Source of the DNA: Serratia liquefaciens
GTDB lineage: Bacteria > Pseudomonadota > Gammaproteobacteria > Enterobacterales > Enterobacteriaceae
DNA: 64,000 nt
Assembly (NCBI GenBank): GCA_012719855.1
Contig: JAAXZN010000034.1
Coordinates: 1 to 64,000 of the forward strand
Direction of reading: 5' to 3'
Below, piece after piece: positions 18,180 through 25,809 of the stretch. Each line of letters starts with the position of its first letter. Position 1 is the first letter of the stretch. The notes beneath the pieces are model-generated. The model ran no database searches. It saw nothing but the letters and a program-made list of their open reading frames with translations, and was not told the DNA's origin. Position numbers and translations under genes: made by a program.

Positions 18180-18570
18180 CAAAACTCTCCAAGCGGATGG
18201 AATTTATAGTAATTTCGCGAGTGTATGTGAGAGCTCTCGGCAGGCGAAGGTACTTAAATAACTATAGATATTCTTTTTCTGTCTATAGCTGAGATTTTGA
18301 TTATTAAGCAGGCGGGAGGATAGCGTCAGTTGTGCAAGCGCTACGACAAAACATATCTTTTCGATGCAGGCGGTACCCCTCCTCATTAAGTTCCATCACG
18401 CTTGAGAGGCTTACTGTTCTACTGACAACGGCAATCTGACGTTGTAACAGACGACGACGAAGCAAAAGCCTTACAAGTGCTGACGGGCAGACATGCCTCG
18501 ACAACCAGGTTGAATGAAATCACCGTCACCACAGTTTCAAGGGAGTGGATAACTATTATATTTCAATGCA
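18180..18570 (-). promoter_or_regulatory. Upstream region of the ABC importer operon, AT-rich
   Basis: No convincing gene. The minus strand carries TACACTCGC 38 nt before the start of the binding protein, and a TATAGT box about 82 nt before it, both shared with the leader of the paralogue. A possible -10 without a good -35 suggests an activator. The rest has no recognisable structure. Confidence 0.5.
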
Positions 18571-19356
18571 TTAAACTCCTGACAAGCAAAAAGCTGCAAT
18601 CAACTTTTCAGCTTCCCACTCCTTACTATCTGATACCTGCCCGTCTCCAATCTCTACCAGGCGCAATTCTCCCCGGGTATTTTCTACGACATCTATTGAA
18701 TAAAACGGAGTCTCCACGCAGCGTGCAATTTCATTAACAAATTCAGGTATCCGATCATCGGATGAAAACACCCTCCCGTTAAGCGCAAAATAGCGACGCT
18801 CAGTGTTATTAACAAATTTCTCAACACGCCTCAGGCTAACACCACCTTCTATACTCCCTCTAAAATGTGCAATAAGGCTGAGAATTTCTGCGATTTCCTG
18901 TGCATCCTTGGCCACAGAGCCTCGTGACGTCGTCAAGGATTTTACGTAATCTTTAACAAAATAAGCGGGCCATTGAAGCTGGCAGACGAGACTCTCAAAA
19001 TCAGCATCAGCTGTGGTTATAATAGTTTCCGGTGTATATGCCTTACAGCGCTCGTACCAACCCGTTATATAGTGATTACTGATATATTCTTCAGGGGACT
19101 CAAGCATCTTCCCTCCCCGTGCAGCCACGGCACTGTACAACTGACGATATTCATCGACGTTCAGCATCCACCCTCGCCAGACCACTGGGCTATCGGATTC
19201 AAAGGGAGCCGAAAACTGATATTTACCCATCGCTGCCGCTTCTGAGGCAAGTAACAGGCAATGTATCCCGCGCTCCCGGGCACACAGATACTCCAGTTCA
19301 AAAGTTTCATCCGGTTTGCACAAGTTCGAATAATCATCAGGATAGATAATTTGCAT
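18571..19356 (-). CDS. ATP-grasp domain protein (DUF4343 / R2K-type)
   Basis: 261 residues, cytoplasmic, no signal or membrane segment. The C-terminal block FYSIDVVENTRGELRLVEIGDGQVSD-region (about residues 220-246) is the metal/nucleotide end of DUF4343-type ATP-grasp proteins. An upstream lysine cluster (YFVKDYVKSL, ~132-141) fits the nucleotide-binding strand. ATP-grasp enzymes join carboxylates to amines or thiols; members of this group have been proposed to modify peptides in conflict settings, but no substrate is established. Base composition is clearly more AT-rich than the neighbours, suggesting acquisition by transfer. It stands alone, with no partner enzyme beside it. Confidence 0.7.
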   Translation of the reverse strand: MQIIYPDDYSNLCKPDETFELEYLCARERGIHCLLLASEAAAMGKYQFSAPFESDSPVVWRGWMLNVDEYRQLYSAVAARGGKMLESPEEYISNHYITGWYERCKAYTPETIITTADADFESLVCQLQWPAYFVKDYVKSLTTSRGSVAKDAQEIAEILSLIAHFRGSIEGGVSLRRVEKFVNNTERRYFALNGRVFSSDDRIPEFVNEIARCVETPFYSIDVVENTRGELRLVEIGDGQVSDSKEWEAEKLIAAFCLSGV

Positions 19357-19540
19357 GTATAGGGCGCCTTAGGAATAATAAATCCAGTCAGTCTGAATCA
19401 CGCTGATTTTATGGAATAAAATGGTGGTAACGCCAATGAGTAGAACATAAATTTTTCGACGAAGGCACTAGCAAATTTTCATACGGTGACATCAAGCGTG
19501 AGAGTCCGACTGTTTTACGAACCAGACACCTGGTTTGGGG

Positions 19541-19801
19541 TCATAGCCTCACCTTGTAAGGCTCAAAATGCTGAGTAGGTACTTTCCCGGTAACAAAATA
19601 CTCTTTCAGTGCCCGGAAAGGGTCAAAGGACAAGCCATCTCTGGCTGTGATATCAATGAAAAGACGAAAGTAGCGATTGGCAGTGTCAGTAAACGGCTCG
19701 AAAATAAAGGCCTGTACAACAGCAGAACCTCCATCAGCGATTGACTTCTGCACGCCAGACTTCTGGCCCTGTAGAAACAGGACAGCGCAAATACCTAGCA
19801 T
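19541..19801 (-). CDS. Hypothetical protein, 86 residues
   Basis: I do not recognise it. The frame runs from an ATG with a weak purine stretch (GCGGGA) upstream to a TAG/TAA-type stop. The first 12 residues are hydrophobic (MLGICAVLFLQG), which could be a short signal or anchor; the rest is soluble-looking and aromatic. It lies in the same AT-rich patch as the ATP-grasp gene and may be a decayed or spurious frame. Confidence 0.3.
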   Translation of the reverse strand: MLGICAVLFLQGQKSGVQKSIADGGSAVVQAFIFEPFTDTANRYFRLFIDITARDGLSFDPFRALKEYFVTGKVPTQHFEPYKVRL

Positions 19802-19845
19802 GTATCCCGCTTGCTATCTGCGCTGCTGTTTCCGTCGCCCTATGC

Positions 19846-20799
19846 TCAAATCTGGTAATCGATCACCGTTTCCAACTGCGAGGAGAACACTTTGTCTTTG
19901 ATTTCCGTCAGTGACAGCGTCGGGTTGCAAAGCTGGATAAACTGCCAGGCATAGTTACGTTGTAACTGACTGCGTTTCAAGCCTAACCACACGGTATTGG
20001 GTTCGAACAGATGCTCGGCGTTAAGGCTGACCAGCCCATGATCGCGCTCTTTCTCATACGACATGTCCGCCAGTACGCCGACCCCCAACCCCAGCTCGAC
20101 ATAGGTTTTTATTACGTCGGAATCCTGCGCGCTTAAGGCAATGTCCGGCGTCAGCCCGGCGGCTTTGAAGGCGCTATCCAGCCGCGAGCGGCCGGTAATG
20201 CCCTGGCGATAGGTTATCAGCGGCAAGGTACTGAGCATTTCCAGCGTCACCTGCGGTTGCCGGGTCAGTTCGTGTCCTTCCGGCACCAGGATGGTGTGAT
20301 GCCAGCGGTAGTAAGGGAACGCCGCAAGAGATTCATCGCTCATCAGCTGTTCACTGGCAATGCCGATATCGGCTTCGCCGGAGGCCAGCATCGCGACGAT
20401 TTCTTCGGGGCTGCCCTGGTTCAGCACTACCCTTACCCGCGGGTACAGTGCACGAAACTCCTTGATCACCCCCGGCAGGCTGTAGCGCGCCTGCGTATGG
20501 GTGGTCGCAATATGCAGCTGGCCGGTGTCGTTGCTGCTGAACACATCCGCCAGTCGACGGATATTATTGGCATCATTCAGGATGCGCTCCGCCACCACCA
20601 ACAGCTCTTTTCCCGGTTCGGTCATGCCCAATAAACGCTTGCCGCGGCGGATAAATATCTCAATGCCCAGCTCTTCTTCCAGTTCCCGAATATGGCGACT
20701 GACCCCAGACTGCGAGGTAAATAAAGTATTGGCCACCTCGGTCAGGTTGTAGTTGCAACGCGCCGATTCCCGAATAATTTTTAATTGTTGAAAGTTCAT
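19846..20799 (-). CDS. cbl: LysR-type regulator Cbl (CysB-like)
   Basis: 317 residues, nearly collinear with E. coli Cbl. N-terminal winged helix (MNFQQLKIIRESARCNYNLT, TSQSGVSRHIRELEEELG), effector domain with TTHTQARYSLP and ITYRQGITGRSR, C-terminus VIDYQI. The ATG at 20799 has AGGGGGAG directly upstream and matches the E. coli start; 21 extra upstream codons are unlikely. Known role: activates sulfonate and taurine utilisation genes under sulfate limitation. In other enterics it often adjoins nac; here it is alone. Confidence 0.95.
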   Translation of the reverse strand: MNFQQLKIIRESARCNYNLTEVANTLFTSQSGVSRHIRELEEELGIEIFIRRGKRLLGMTEPGKELLVVAERILNDANNIRRLADVFSSNDTGQLHIATTHTQARYSLPGVIKEFRALYPRVRVVLNQGSPEEIVAMLASGEADIGIASEQLMSDESLAAFPYYRWHHTILVPEGHELTRQPQVTLEMLSTLPLITYRQGITGRSRLDSAFKAAGLTPDIALSAQDSDVIKTYVELGLGVGVLADMSYEKERDHGLVSLNAEHLFEPNTVWLGLKRSQLQRNYAWQFIQLCNPTLSLTEIKDKVFSSQLETVIDYQI

Positions 20800-21048
20800 C
20801 CACTCCCCCTGTCGAACTAAATTGTTAACATCAGTGATACGGAGTCTGACGTAAGGGGACAAATAAGAAATAACCTTTAGTTATGCATTTTCATGCTAAG
20901 TGAATTTTTCAACGTTGCAAATTAGCTGTTTTTTAATCTTAAATTATCGAATAGCTTTAAAATTAACAACATAGATATCCACTTTTAAAATGTGGATTAA
21001 ATGCTTATGCTAAATAAAGTTATTAAATATAGGCATTAGATATATAAA

Positions 21049-21076
21049 CAAAAAAGGCTCAGCAAGCTGAGCCTTT
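21049..21076 (-). terminator. Terminator of chaC
   Basis: GGCTCAGC/GCTGAGCC stem with AA-TT loop bases, followed on the minus strand by TTTTTTG. About 25 bp after the chaC stop. Confidence 0.9.
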
Positions 21077-21098
21077 CGAAAGCGTCATATGAGCGGGA

Positions 21099-21794
21099 TC
21101 AGGCGGTGGCTTCTCCGCCGATAGGGCCGGAGGTATTCTGCTGCAGCCATTGCTGCACGTAGCTGACCAAATCGCCAATGCAGTCGTCCTGCATGCCGTG
21201 ATTTTTCAGCTCATTATCCAGCGAGAACAGGTACTGAGCGTTTGTCCCCAGCGGCCCGCTGGCGCTGGCGATCAACGGGGCTATCACCTGATGGCTGGTA
21301 TCTTCTTCAAACAGCGGGTGCTGCGGGTTCATGACAAACACCAGCGCGGTCACCACTTCGCCGTCTGCCAATGTAAGATCGCACCAGGTCGGCAAATAAC
21401 AGCCGGTGACCATTTCGCGTTTCCACAGCAGTTCCAGCTCTTCGCGCAGCTTGGCTTCCGGCAGGCGAAACGCCAGGCCGGTGGTATGGCCGCCCTCTTT
21501 CAGCGCCAGCATCCGTCCTGGCTGGTGCAAGGTGCCGCGCCCGGCGGTAAGCCGCAAACAGAAGGCGCGGTGCCAGCCTTGCAGCGTGGCCGGCCGCACC
21601 TCTTCGGATTCAAACACTGGGTTCCACATCAGTGAACCGTAGCCGAAGACCCACACCGGGCTGTTATCCGGCCGACGGGATAAAGTACAATCCAACGAGG
21701 CCGCCCGCTGCTCTGATGTCAGTAACAGCGACTCCTCAATGGTGCCGAATGCAGTTTTGCAATCCGCATTTTGCAGAAAATCTCGCGTTAACAC
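21099..21794 (-). CDS. chaC: Glutathione-specific gamma-glutamylcyclotransferase ChaC
   Basis: 231 residues, high similarity to E. coli ChaC from the first residue (LTRDFLQNADCKTAFGTIEE). The cyclotransferase fold signature VFGYGSLMWNP (about 47-57) is present, as are the downstream WKREM and GCYLPTW blocks. It cleaves glutathione to 5-oxoproline and Cys-Gly in the cytosol. Start is GTG, with GGGAGG 8 nt upstream. Its usual partner chaB survives only as a fragment upstream. Confidence 0.95.
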   Translation of the reverse strand: MLTRDFLQNADCKTAFGTIEESLLLTSEQRAASLDCTLSRRPDNSPVWVFGYGSLMWNPVFESEEVRPATLQGWHRAFCLRLTAGRGTLHQPGRMLALKEGGHTTGLAFRLPEAKLREELELLWKREMVTGCYLPTWCDLTLADGEVVTALVFVMNPQHPLFEEDTSHQVIAPLIASASGPLGTNAQYLFSLDNELKNHGMQDDCIGDLVSYVQQWLQQNTSGPIGGEATA

Positions 21795-22048
21795 CTTAAC
21801 AACCTCCCGGGAATAGGATTGCCCTTACTCCCTCGCCACTGTTCAGTCTTATTTATTAAGTGCGGATTTATATTAATACAATAACCTGCCCGCGATAATA
21901 ATGACCTTATTCTTTTCTCAGTAAGCAATCAAGTTTCAAAAGAGCTGAAAAGTGAAAAAGTATTTGTACTCAGCAGCAATAATATTAATTGCCTGAGCAT
22001 AGGATCAGATTTCATGATTTCCCGACGCACAAAAGCGCCGGGGGAACC

Positions 22049-22108
22049 TTACTTTTTGTGCCAACGGTCGTCGTCACCTTTGCGGTAGCTTTGCTTCACC
22101 GCCGTCTC
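22049..22108 (-). pseudogene. chaB: Remnant of chaB (C-terminal ~19 codons)
   Basis: The minus-strand frame reads ETAVKQSYRKGDDDRWHKK and a TAA stop. This matches the C-terminus of E. coli ChaB as I recall it (AAVKHEYAKGDDDKWHKKS). No start or upstream ChaB sequence is left: similarity ends abruptly at about 22108, where a Fur-like site and the promoter of the siderophore-interacting protein begin. It lies where chaB should be, upstream of chaC on the same strand. Confidence 0.75.
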
Positions 22109-22117
22109 AATTAGCAA

Positions 22118-22135
22118 ACAATTCTCATTATCACA
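22118..22135 (+). promoter_or_regulatory. Candidate Fur box
   Basis: AACAATTCTCATTATCAC. The right half ATTATCA matches the Fur 7-1-7 consensus exactly; the left half is poor. It lies ~45 bp before the start of the siderophore-interacting protein. Confidence 0.55.
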
Positions 22136-22178
22136 TGGCATGTTATACTCCTCGCCAAACGAACATAAGGAGAACCCC

Positions 22179-22997
22179 GTGACTACCGAAGCCCCACGCT
22201 CACGCGCACCCTACCTGATTGCTGTCAGCGCGATTCGCGATGTTACCCCGCACCTGCGCCGCATCACCTTCACCGCCCCTGACCTGCGTTATTACCCGGC
22301 AAACGCCGCCGCCGCGCACATCAAGGTTTTCCTGCCGCTTGAAGGCCAGACGCAGCCGGACCTGCCGACGCTGACCGAAAATGGCCCTCGCTGGGCGGCC
22401 GATGCGGTACGCCCGATTGTCCGCACCTATTCGATTCGCGCAGTACGGCCGGAGCTGGCGGAAATCGACATTGAATTCGCCATTCACGATCACAGTGGCC
22501 CGGCGGTTAACTTTGCGCGATCGGCAAAAGCAGGCGATAAAATCGGCATCAGTAACCCCGGCGGCCCTAAACCTATGCTGCCAGAGGCCGATTTCTACTG
22601 CCTGGCCGGCGATCCTTCTTCTTTGCCCGCGCTGGCGGCCTTGCTGGAAGGGTTACCTGCGCGCAGCGAAGGCCATGCCTTTATCCGCGTCGACACTGCG
22701 GCTGACGTTATCGATCTGAAAAAACCGGCAGGCTTCGAACTGAGCTGGATTATCGGCGGCACCGAAAAAACCGCCGAGTTGGTGACGCAATTTTGTTCAT
22801 TGCCGTTGCCACAGGCAGAAATTCAGTATTGGCTGGCCGGGGAAGATCGTTTGGTGGTAGATCTGCGCCGTTACCTGCGCCGCGAGCGCCAATGTGACCG
22901 TAATCAGCTTTATGCTGTCCCTTACTGGCGTGAGGGGCTAAACGAAGAGGGTTATCATAATAAACGGCATGAAATCATGGATAATATTGATGACTAA
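22179..22997 (+). CDS. Siderophore-interacting protein (FAD/NAD(P)H ferric-siderophore reductase family)
   Basis: 272 residues from GTG 22179, which has AAGGAG 6 nt before it. N-terminal FAD-binding beta-barrel with the RTYSIR motif (R-x-Y-S), then an NAD(P)-binding half with YWLAGED (about 230-236) and a C-terminal YWREGLNEE. Related proteins (ViuB, YqjH, FscN) reduce ferric siderophores in the cytosol and release iron. A candidate Fur box lies upstream. It is monocistronic and sits between chaA and the chaB remnant, which points to insertion. Confidence 0.88.
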   Translation: MTTEAPRSRAPYLIAVSAIRDVTPHLRRITFTAPDLRYYPANAAAAHIKVFLPLEGQTQPDLPTLTENGPRWAADAVRPIVRTYSIRAVRPELAEIDIEFAIHDHSGPAVNFARSAKAGDKIGISNPGGPKPMLPEADFYCLAGDPSSLPALAALLEGLPARSEGHAFIRVDTAADVIDLKKPAGFELSWIIGGTEKTAELVTQFCSLPLPQAEIQYWLAGEDRLVVDLRRYLRRERQCDRNQLYAVPYWREGLNEEGYHNKRHEIMDNIDD

Positions 22998-23017
22998 AGG
23001 GGGATTTCCCCCTTATT
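22997..23017 (+). terminator. Terminator after the siderophore-interacting protein gene
   Basis: AAGGGGGATTTCCCCCTTATT begins within the TAA stop. Confidence 0.75.
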
Positions 23018-23099
23018 AATCAAGCAATGCAGTTAAAAACTGCAATTTATGTGCCGTTAGTGAAGAAAATTCATTTCACTACGTAAAAGTAAGTAAATA

Positions 23100-23124
23100 A
23101 AACCGCATCCGATGCGGTTTTTTT
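23100..23124 (+). terminator. Second intrinsic terminator before chaA
   Basis: AACCGCATCCGATGCGGTT followed by a T-run. Insulates chaA from upstream transcription. Confidence 0.85.
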
Positions 23125-23312
23125 GTTAACCTAGTCACATAAAGCAAGCATTTGCTTTTGCAAGTAAAACAACATCACATCATTCCCCGGCACACGCCAG
23201 CCGGTGTATCCTATTATTATTAAATTATAAATACATTCTGGATGCGCATAATTGCCCTTAACGGCAGTCAGCGATGACGGGACCACGCTGTTTGAGAAGG
23301 AGTACCATCGAA

Positions 23313-24413
23313 ATGAAGTCGCAAAACGATCCTGGCCGATCCAAATCCCGCCACACTGAGTACTCACTGCTTTTCCCCATCGCCGCCCTGGTGGTGTTGA
23401 ACCTGTGGGGCAGTACCAGCAATTTCTCGCTGATCGTCGGCATTAACATCATTGCCCTGGTCGGTATTCTCAGCAGCGCGTTCAGCGTTGTGCGCCACGC
23501 CGACGTGCTGGCTCACCGTCTGGGTGAACCCTATGGCTCGCTGATCCTCAGCCTGTCGGTGGTGATCCTGGAAGTGAGCCTGATTTCTGCGCTGATGGCC
23601 ACCGGCGACGCCGCACCGGCACTGATGCGCGATACGCTTTACTCCATCATTATGATTGTCAGCGCCGGTCTGGTGGGCTTCGCCTTATTGCTGGGCGGTC
23701 GCAAATTCGCCACCCAATACGTCAATCTGGGCGGCATTAAACAGTATCTGATGGCGATTTTCCCGCTGGCGGTGATCGTACTGGTGTTCCCAAGTGCGCT
23801 GCCGGGCGGCAACTTCAGCACCGGACAGGCGCTGCTGGTCGCGGTGATTTCCGCCGCCATGTACGGTGTGTTCCTGGTGATCCAGACCAAAACCCACCAA
23901 AGCCTGTTTGTCTACGAGCACGAAGATGACGACGGTGACCCGCACCATGGCAAGCCTTCTTCGCACAGCAGTGCCTGGCATGCCGGCTGGCTGGTGGTGC
24001 ATTTGATTGCGGTGATCGCCGTGACCAAGTTCAACGCCAACCCGTTGGAAGGTTTGCTGACCAAGGTGAATGCCCCTGCGCAGTTTACCGGCTTCCTGGT
24101 CGCGCTGTTGATCCTGTCGCCAGAAGGCCTGGGGGCATTGCGTGCGGTGTTGAACAATCAGGTTCAGCGTGCGATGAACCTGTTCTTCGGCTCGGTACTG
24201 GCTACCATCTCCCTGACGGTGCCTGCGGTAACCATCATCGCGACCCTGACCGGGCAAACGCTGATCTTCGGCCTGCAGACGCCGCATATCGTCGTGATGC
24301 TGACCGTGTTGCTGCTGTGCCAGCTGTCGTTCTCTACCGGCAGAACCAACGTGCTGAACGGCACCGCGCACCTGGCGCTGTTTGCCGCCTACATGATGAC
24401 CATTTTTGCCTGA
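23313..24413 (+). CDS. chaA: Sodium-potassium/proton (Ca2+/H+) antiporter ChaA
   Basis: 366 residues, the length of E. coli ChaA. CaCA-family inner-membrane protein with about 11 hydrophobic segments and the first alpha repeat GEPYGSLILSLSVVILEVSL. A histidine/acidic cytoplasmic loop EHEDDDGDPHHGKP lies between the two halves, and the second repeat runs LLILSPEGLGALRA. The ATG at 23313 has GAAGGAG 10 nt upstream; an in-frame upstream ATG-equivalent at 23274 is less likely. It exports Na+, K+ or Ca2+ in exchange for protons at alkaline pH. Confidence 0.94.
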   Translation: MKSQNDPGRSKSRHTEYSLLFPIAALVVLNLWGSTSNFSLIVGINIIALVGILSSAFSVVRHADVLAHRLGEPYGSLILSLSVVILEVSLISALMATGDAAPALMRDTLYSIIMIVSAGLVGFALLLGGRKFATQYVNLGGIKQYLMAIFPLAVIVLVFPSALPGGNFSTGQALLVAVISAAMYGVFLVIQTKTHQSLFVYEHEDDDGDPHHGKPSSHSSAWHAGWLVVHLIAVIAVTKFNANPLEGLLTKVNAPAQFTGFLVALLILSPEGLGALRAVLNNQVQRAMNLFFGSVLATISLTVPAVTIIATLTGQTLIFGLQTPHIVVMLTVLLLCQLSFSTGRTNVLNGTAHLALFAAYMMTIFA

Positions 24414-24419
24414 TTAGCC

Positions 24420-24443
24420 GGAGGGCGCTTTCACAGCGCCCTC
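24420..24443. terminator. Shared terminator between chaA and lpxO
   Basis: GGAGGGCGCT/AGCGCCCTCC stem; CTCTTT follows on plus. It sits between two convergent stops (24413 and 24449). Confidence 0.8.
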
Positions 24444-24448
24444 CCTCT

Positions 24449-25351
24449 TTACAGGGCGAAAAAAATACCCGCCGCGATACCGCCAAACAAAATCCATTTA
24501 ATGATGTAGTACCCGGTTCGGTTCCACGCCTTCAGCCGTTTCCCCACTTTGCGTACCGCATAGATATACTTGAACAACTTGTTGACGCCACCGGTGCGAT
24601 CGCCCTCTTCATTTGGCGCGGTTGCCGCGCTCATCAGGTTGCGCCCCAGCCAGTGGTTAATGCCCTGTGCCCAACGAAAACGCATCGGCCGCTCAATATC
24701 GCAAAACAGAATCAACCGGTTCTGCCCACTCTGGTTTTCGGCGTAATGCAGGTAGGTTTCGTCGAACATCACCGCCTCACCATCGCGCCAGCTGTAACGT
24801 TCGCCGTCCACTTCAATAAAGCAACGGTCATCATTCGGTGTGATCAGCCCCAAATGGTAACGCAGTGAACCAGCATAGGGATCGCGGTGACGTGGCAGGC
24901 GGCTGCCATCCGGCAGTTCGGCAAACATCGCCGCCTTCACCGAAGGCAGCCTGCGCAACAGTGCGGTAGTCTGCGGACACAGGTTCATCGCCGACGGGTG
25001 GTTGTCTTCATACCATTTCAAATAGAAACGCTTCCAGCCGGTTTTGAAGAACGAATTGAAACCGGCGTCATTAAATTGATCCGAGGCTTTAATCTGCTGG
25101 ATCGCCATCAACTGCCGGCCTTCATCGCGAATGCTTTGCCAGTTATCCCGCAACGCCTGCAATTCCGGGAATTGTTCCGGCTGCAGGTAGGGCGTGGTCG
25201 GCACGCGTGAAAACAGATACATGAAAACGTTCAGCGGAGCGGTAAATGTGGAATGATCGGAGAGTTGTCGCCAGAAGGTGTAACGCACCCGCCCACGATA
25301 ATGGACGTACACAACGCATAAAATAAATAGGAGTAAAATAATGTATTTCAT
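24449..25351 (-). CDS. lpxO: Lipid A 2-hydroxylase LpxO
   Basis: 300 residues, close to the 302 of Salmonella LpxO. N-terminal membrane anchor (MKYIILLLFILCVVYVHY) and a C-terminal hydrophobic segment (YYIIKWILFGGIAAGIFF). The catalytic domain belongs to the aspartyl/asparaginyl beta-hydroxylases, with HRDPYAGSLRYHLGL (metal His and the HxD region) and FDETYLHYAEN. Known role: O2- and 2-oxoglutarate-dependent hydroxylation of the 3'-secondary acyl chain of lipid A on the cytoplasmic face. Single gene, convergent with chaA. Confidence 0.92.
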   Translation of the reverse strand: MKYIILLLFILCVVYVHYRGRVRYTFWRQLSDHSTFTAPLNVFMYLFSRVPTTPYLQPEQFPELQALRDNWQSIRDEGRQLMAIQQIKASDQFNDAGFNSFFKTGWKRFYLKWYEDNHPSAMNLCPQTTALLRRLPSVKAAMFAELPDGSRLPRHRDPYAGSLRYHLGLITPNDDRCFIEVDGERYSWRDGEAVMFDETYLHYAENQSGQNRLILFCDIERPMRFRWAQGINHWLGRNLMSAATAPNEEGDRTGGVNKLFKYIYAVRKVGKRLKAWNRTGYYIIKWILFGGIAAGIFFAL

Positions 25352-25809
25352 GATTGAACCGCATTGAAGATCCCAATACCTTGCACGCCCATCCGGCGTG
25401 CACCCCAGATATTTCCTTTAGGCGAATAAGCCGCTGCGCCTGTCTGGAACACCCCTAAGCATTAACGCTAAACCAACAAAAATCCATACAAAAAACCACA
25501 ATAGTTTACACAAAGGCTAAACAAGCCGGCGTTACCGCTGGCCATTGGTCGATCTCTTGGTTTGCGCCCAAAGCCGGTGACTGTGGTCATCTTCCGGGTT
25601 AGATACGAGAGCCTTTGATTAAAAAAATAAGCGGGTATTTCAGGCATGGATTATTAACGACATCCGTTATTCACTCCAGAATAATAAATGACTAATTTGA
25701 TTTTGATCAGTGTGCAGCAATTCAACCATGATTAACTCAGGGGGCCTGATTCATCCCAAGGCAAGTCATTAAACAATAATAAAAACAAATAATACGTACG
25801 GAATACATC
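25352..25809 (+). promoter_or_regulatory. Upstream region of the molybdoenzyme operon
   Basis: 458 bp without a gene. AT-rich in the right half. The only clear signal is an FNR box listed separately. It also contains the lpxO promoter at its left end. Confidence 0.5.
25697..25710 (+). promoter_or_regulatory. FNR box
   Basis: TTGATTTTGATCAG matches TTGAT-N4-ATCAA at 9 of 10 positions. It is centred ~106 bp before the ATG, so a class II site at -41.5 would give a start near 25745. It implies anaerobic induction of the following operon. Confidence 0.8.

Noticed and set aside
18304-18504. Short minus frames upstream of the ABC importer
   Set aside because: Overlapping low-complexity frames with no RBS, in a likely promoter region.
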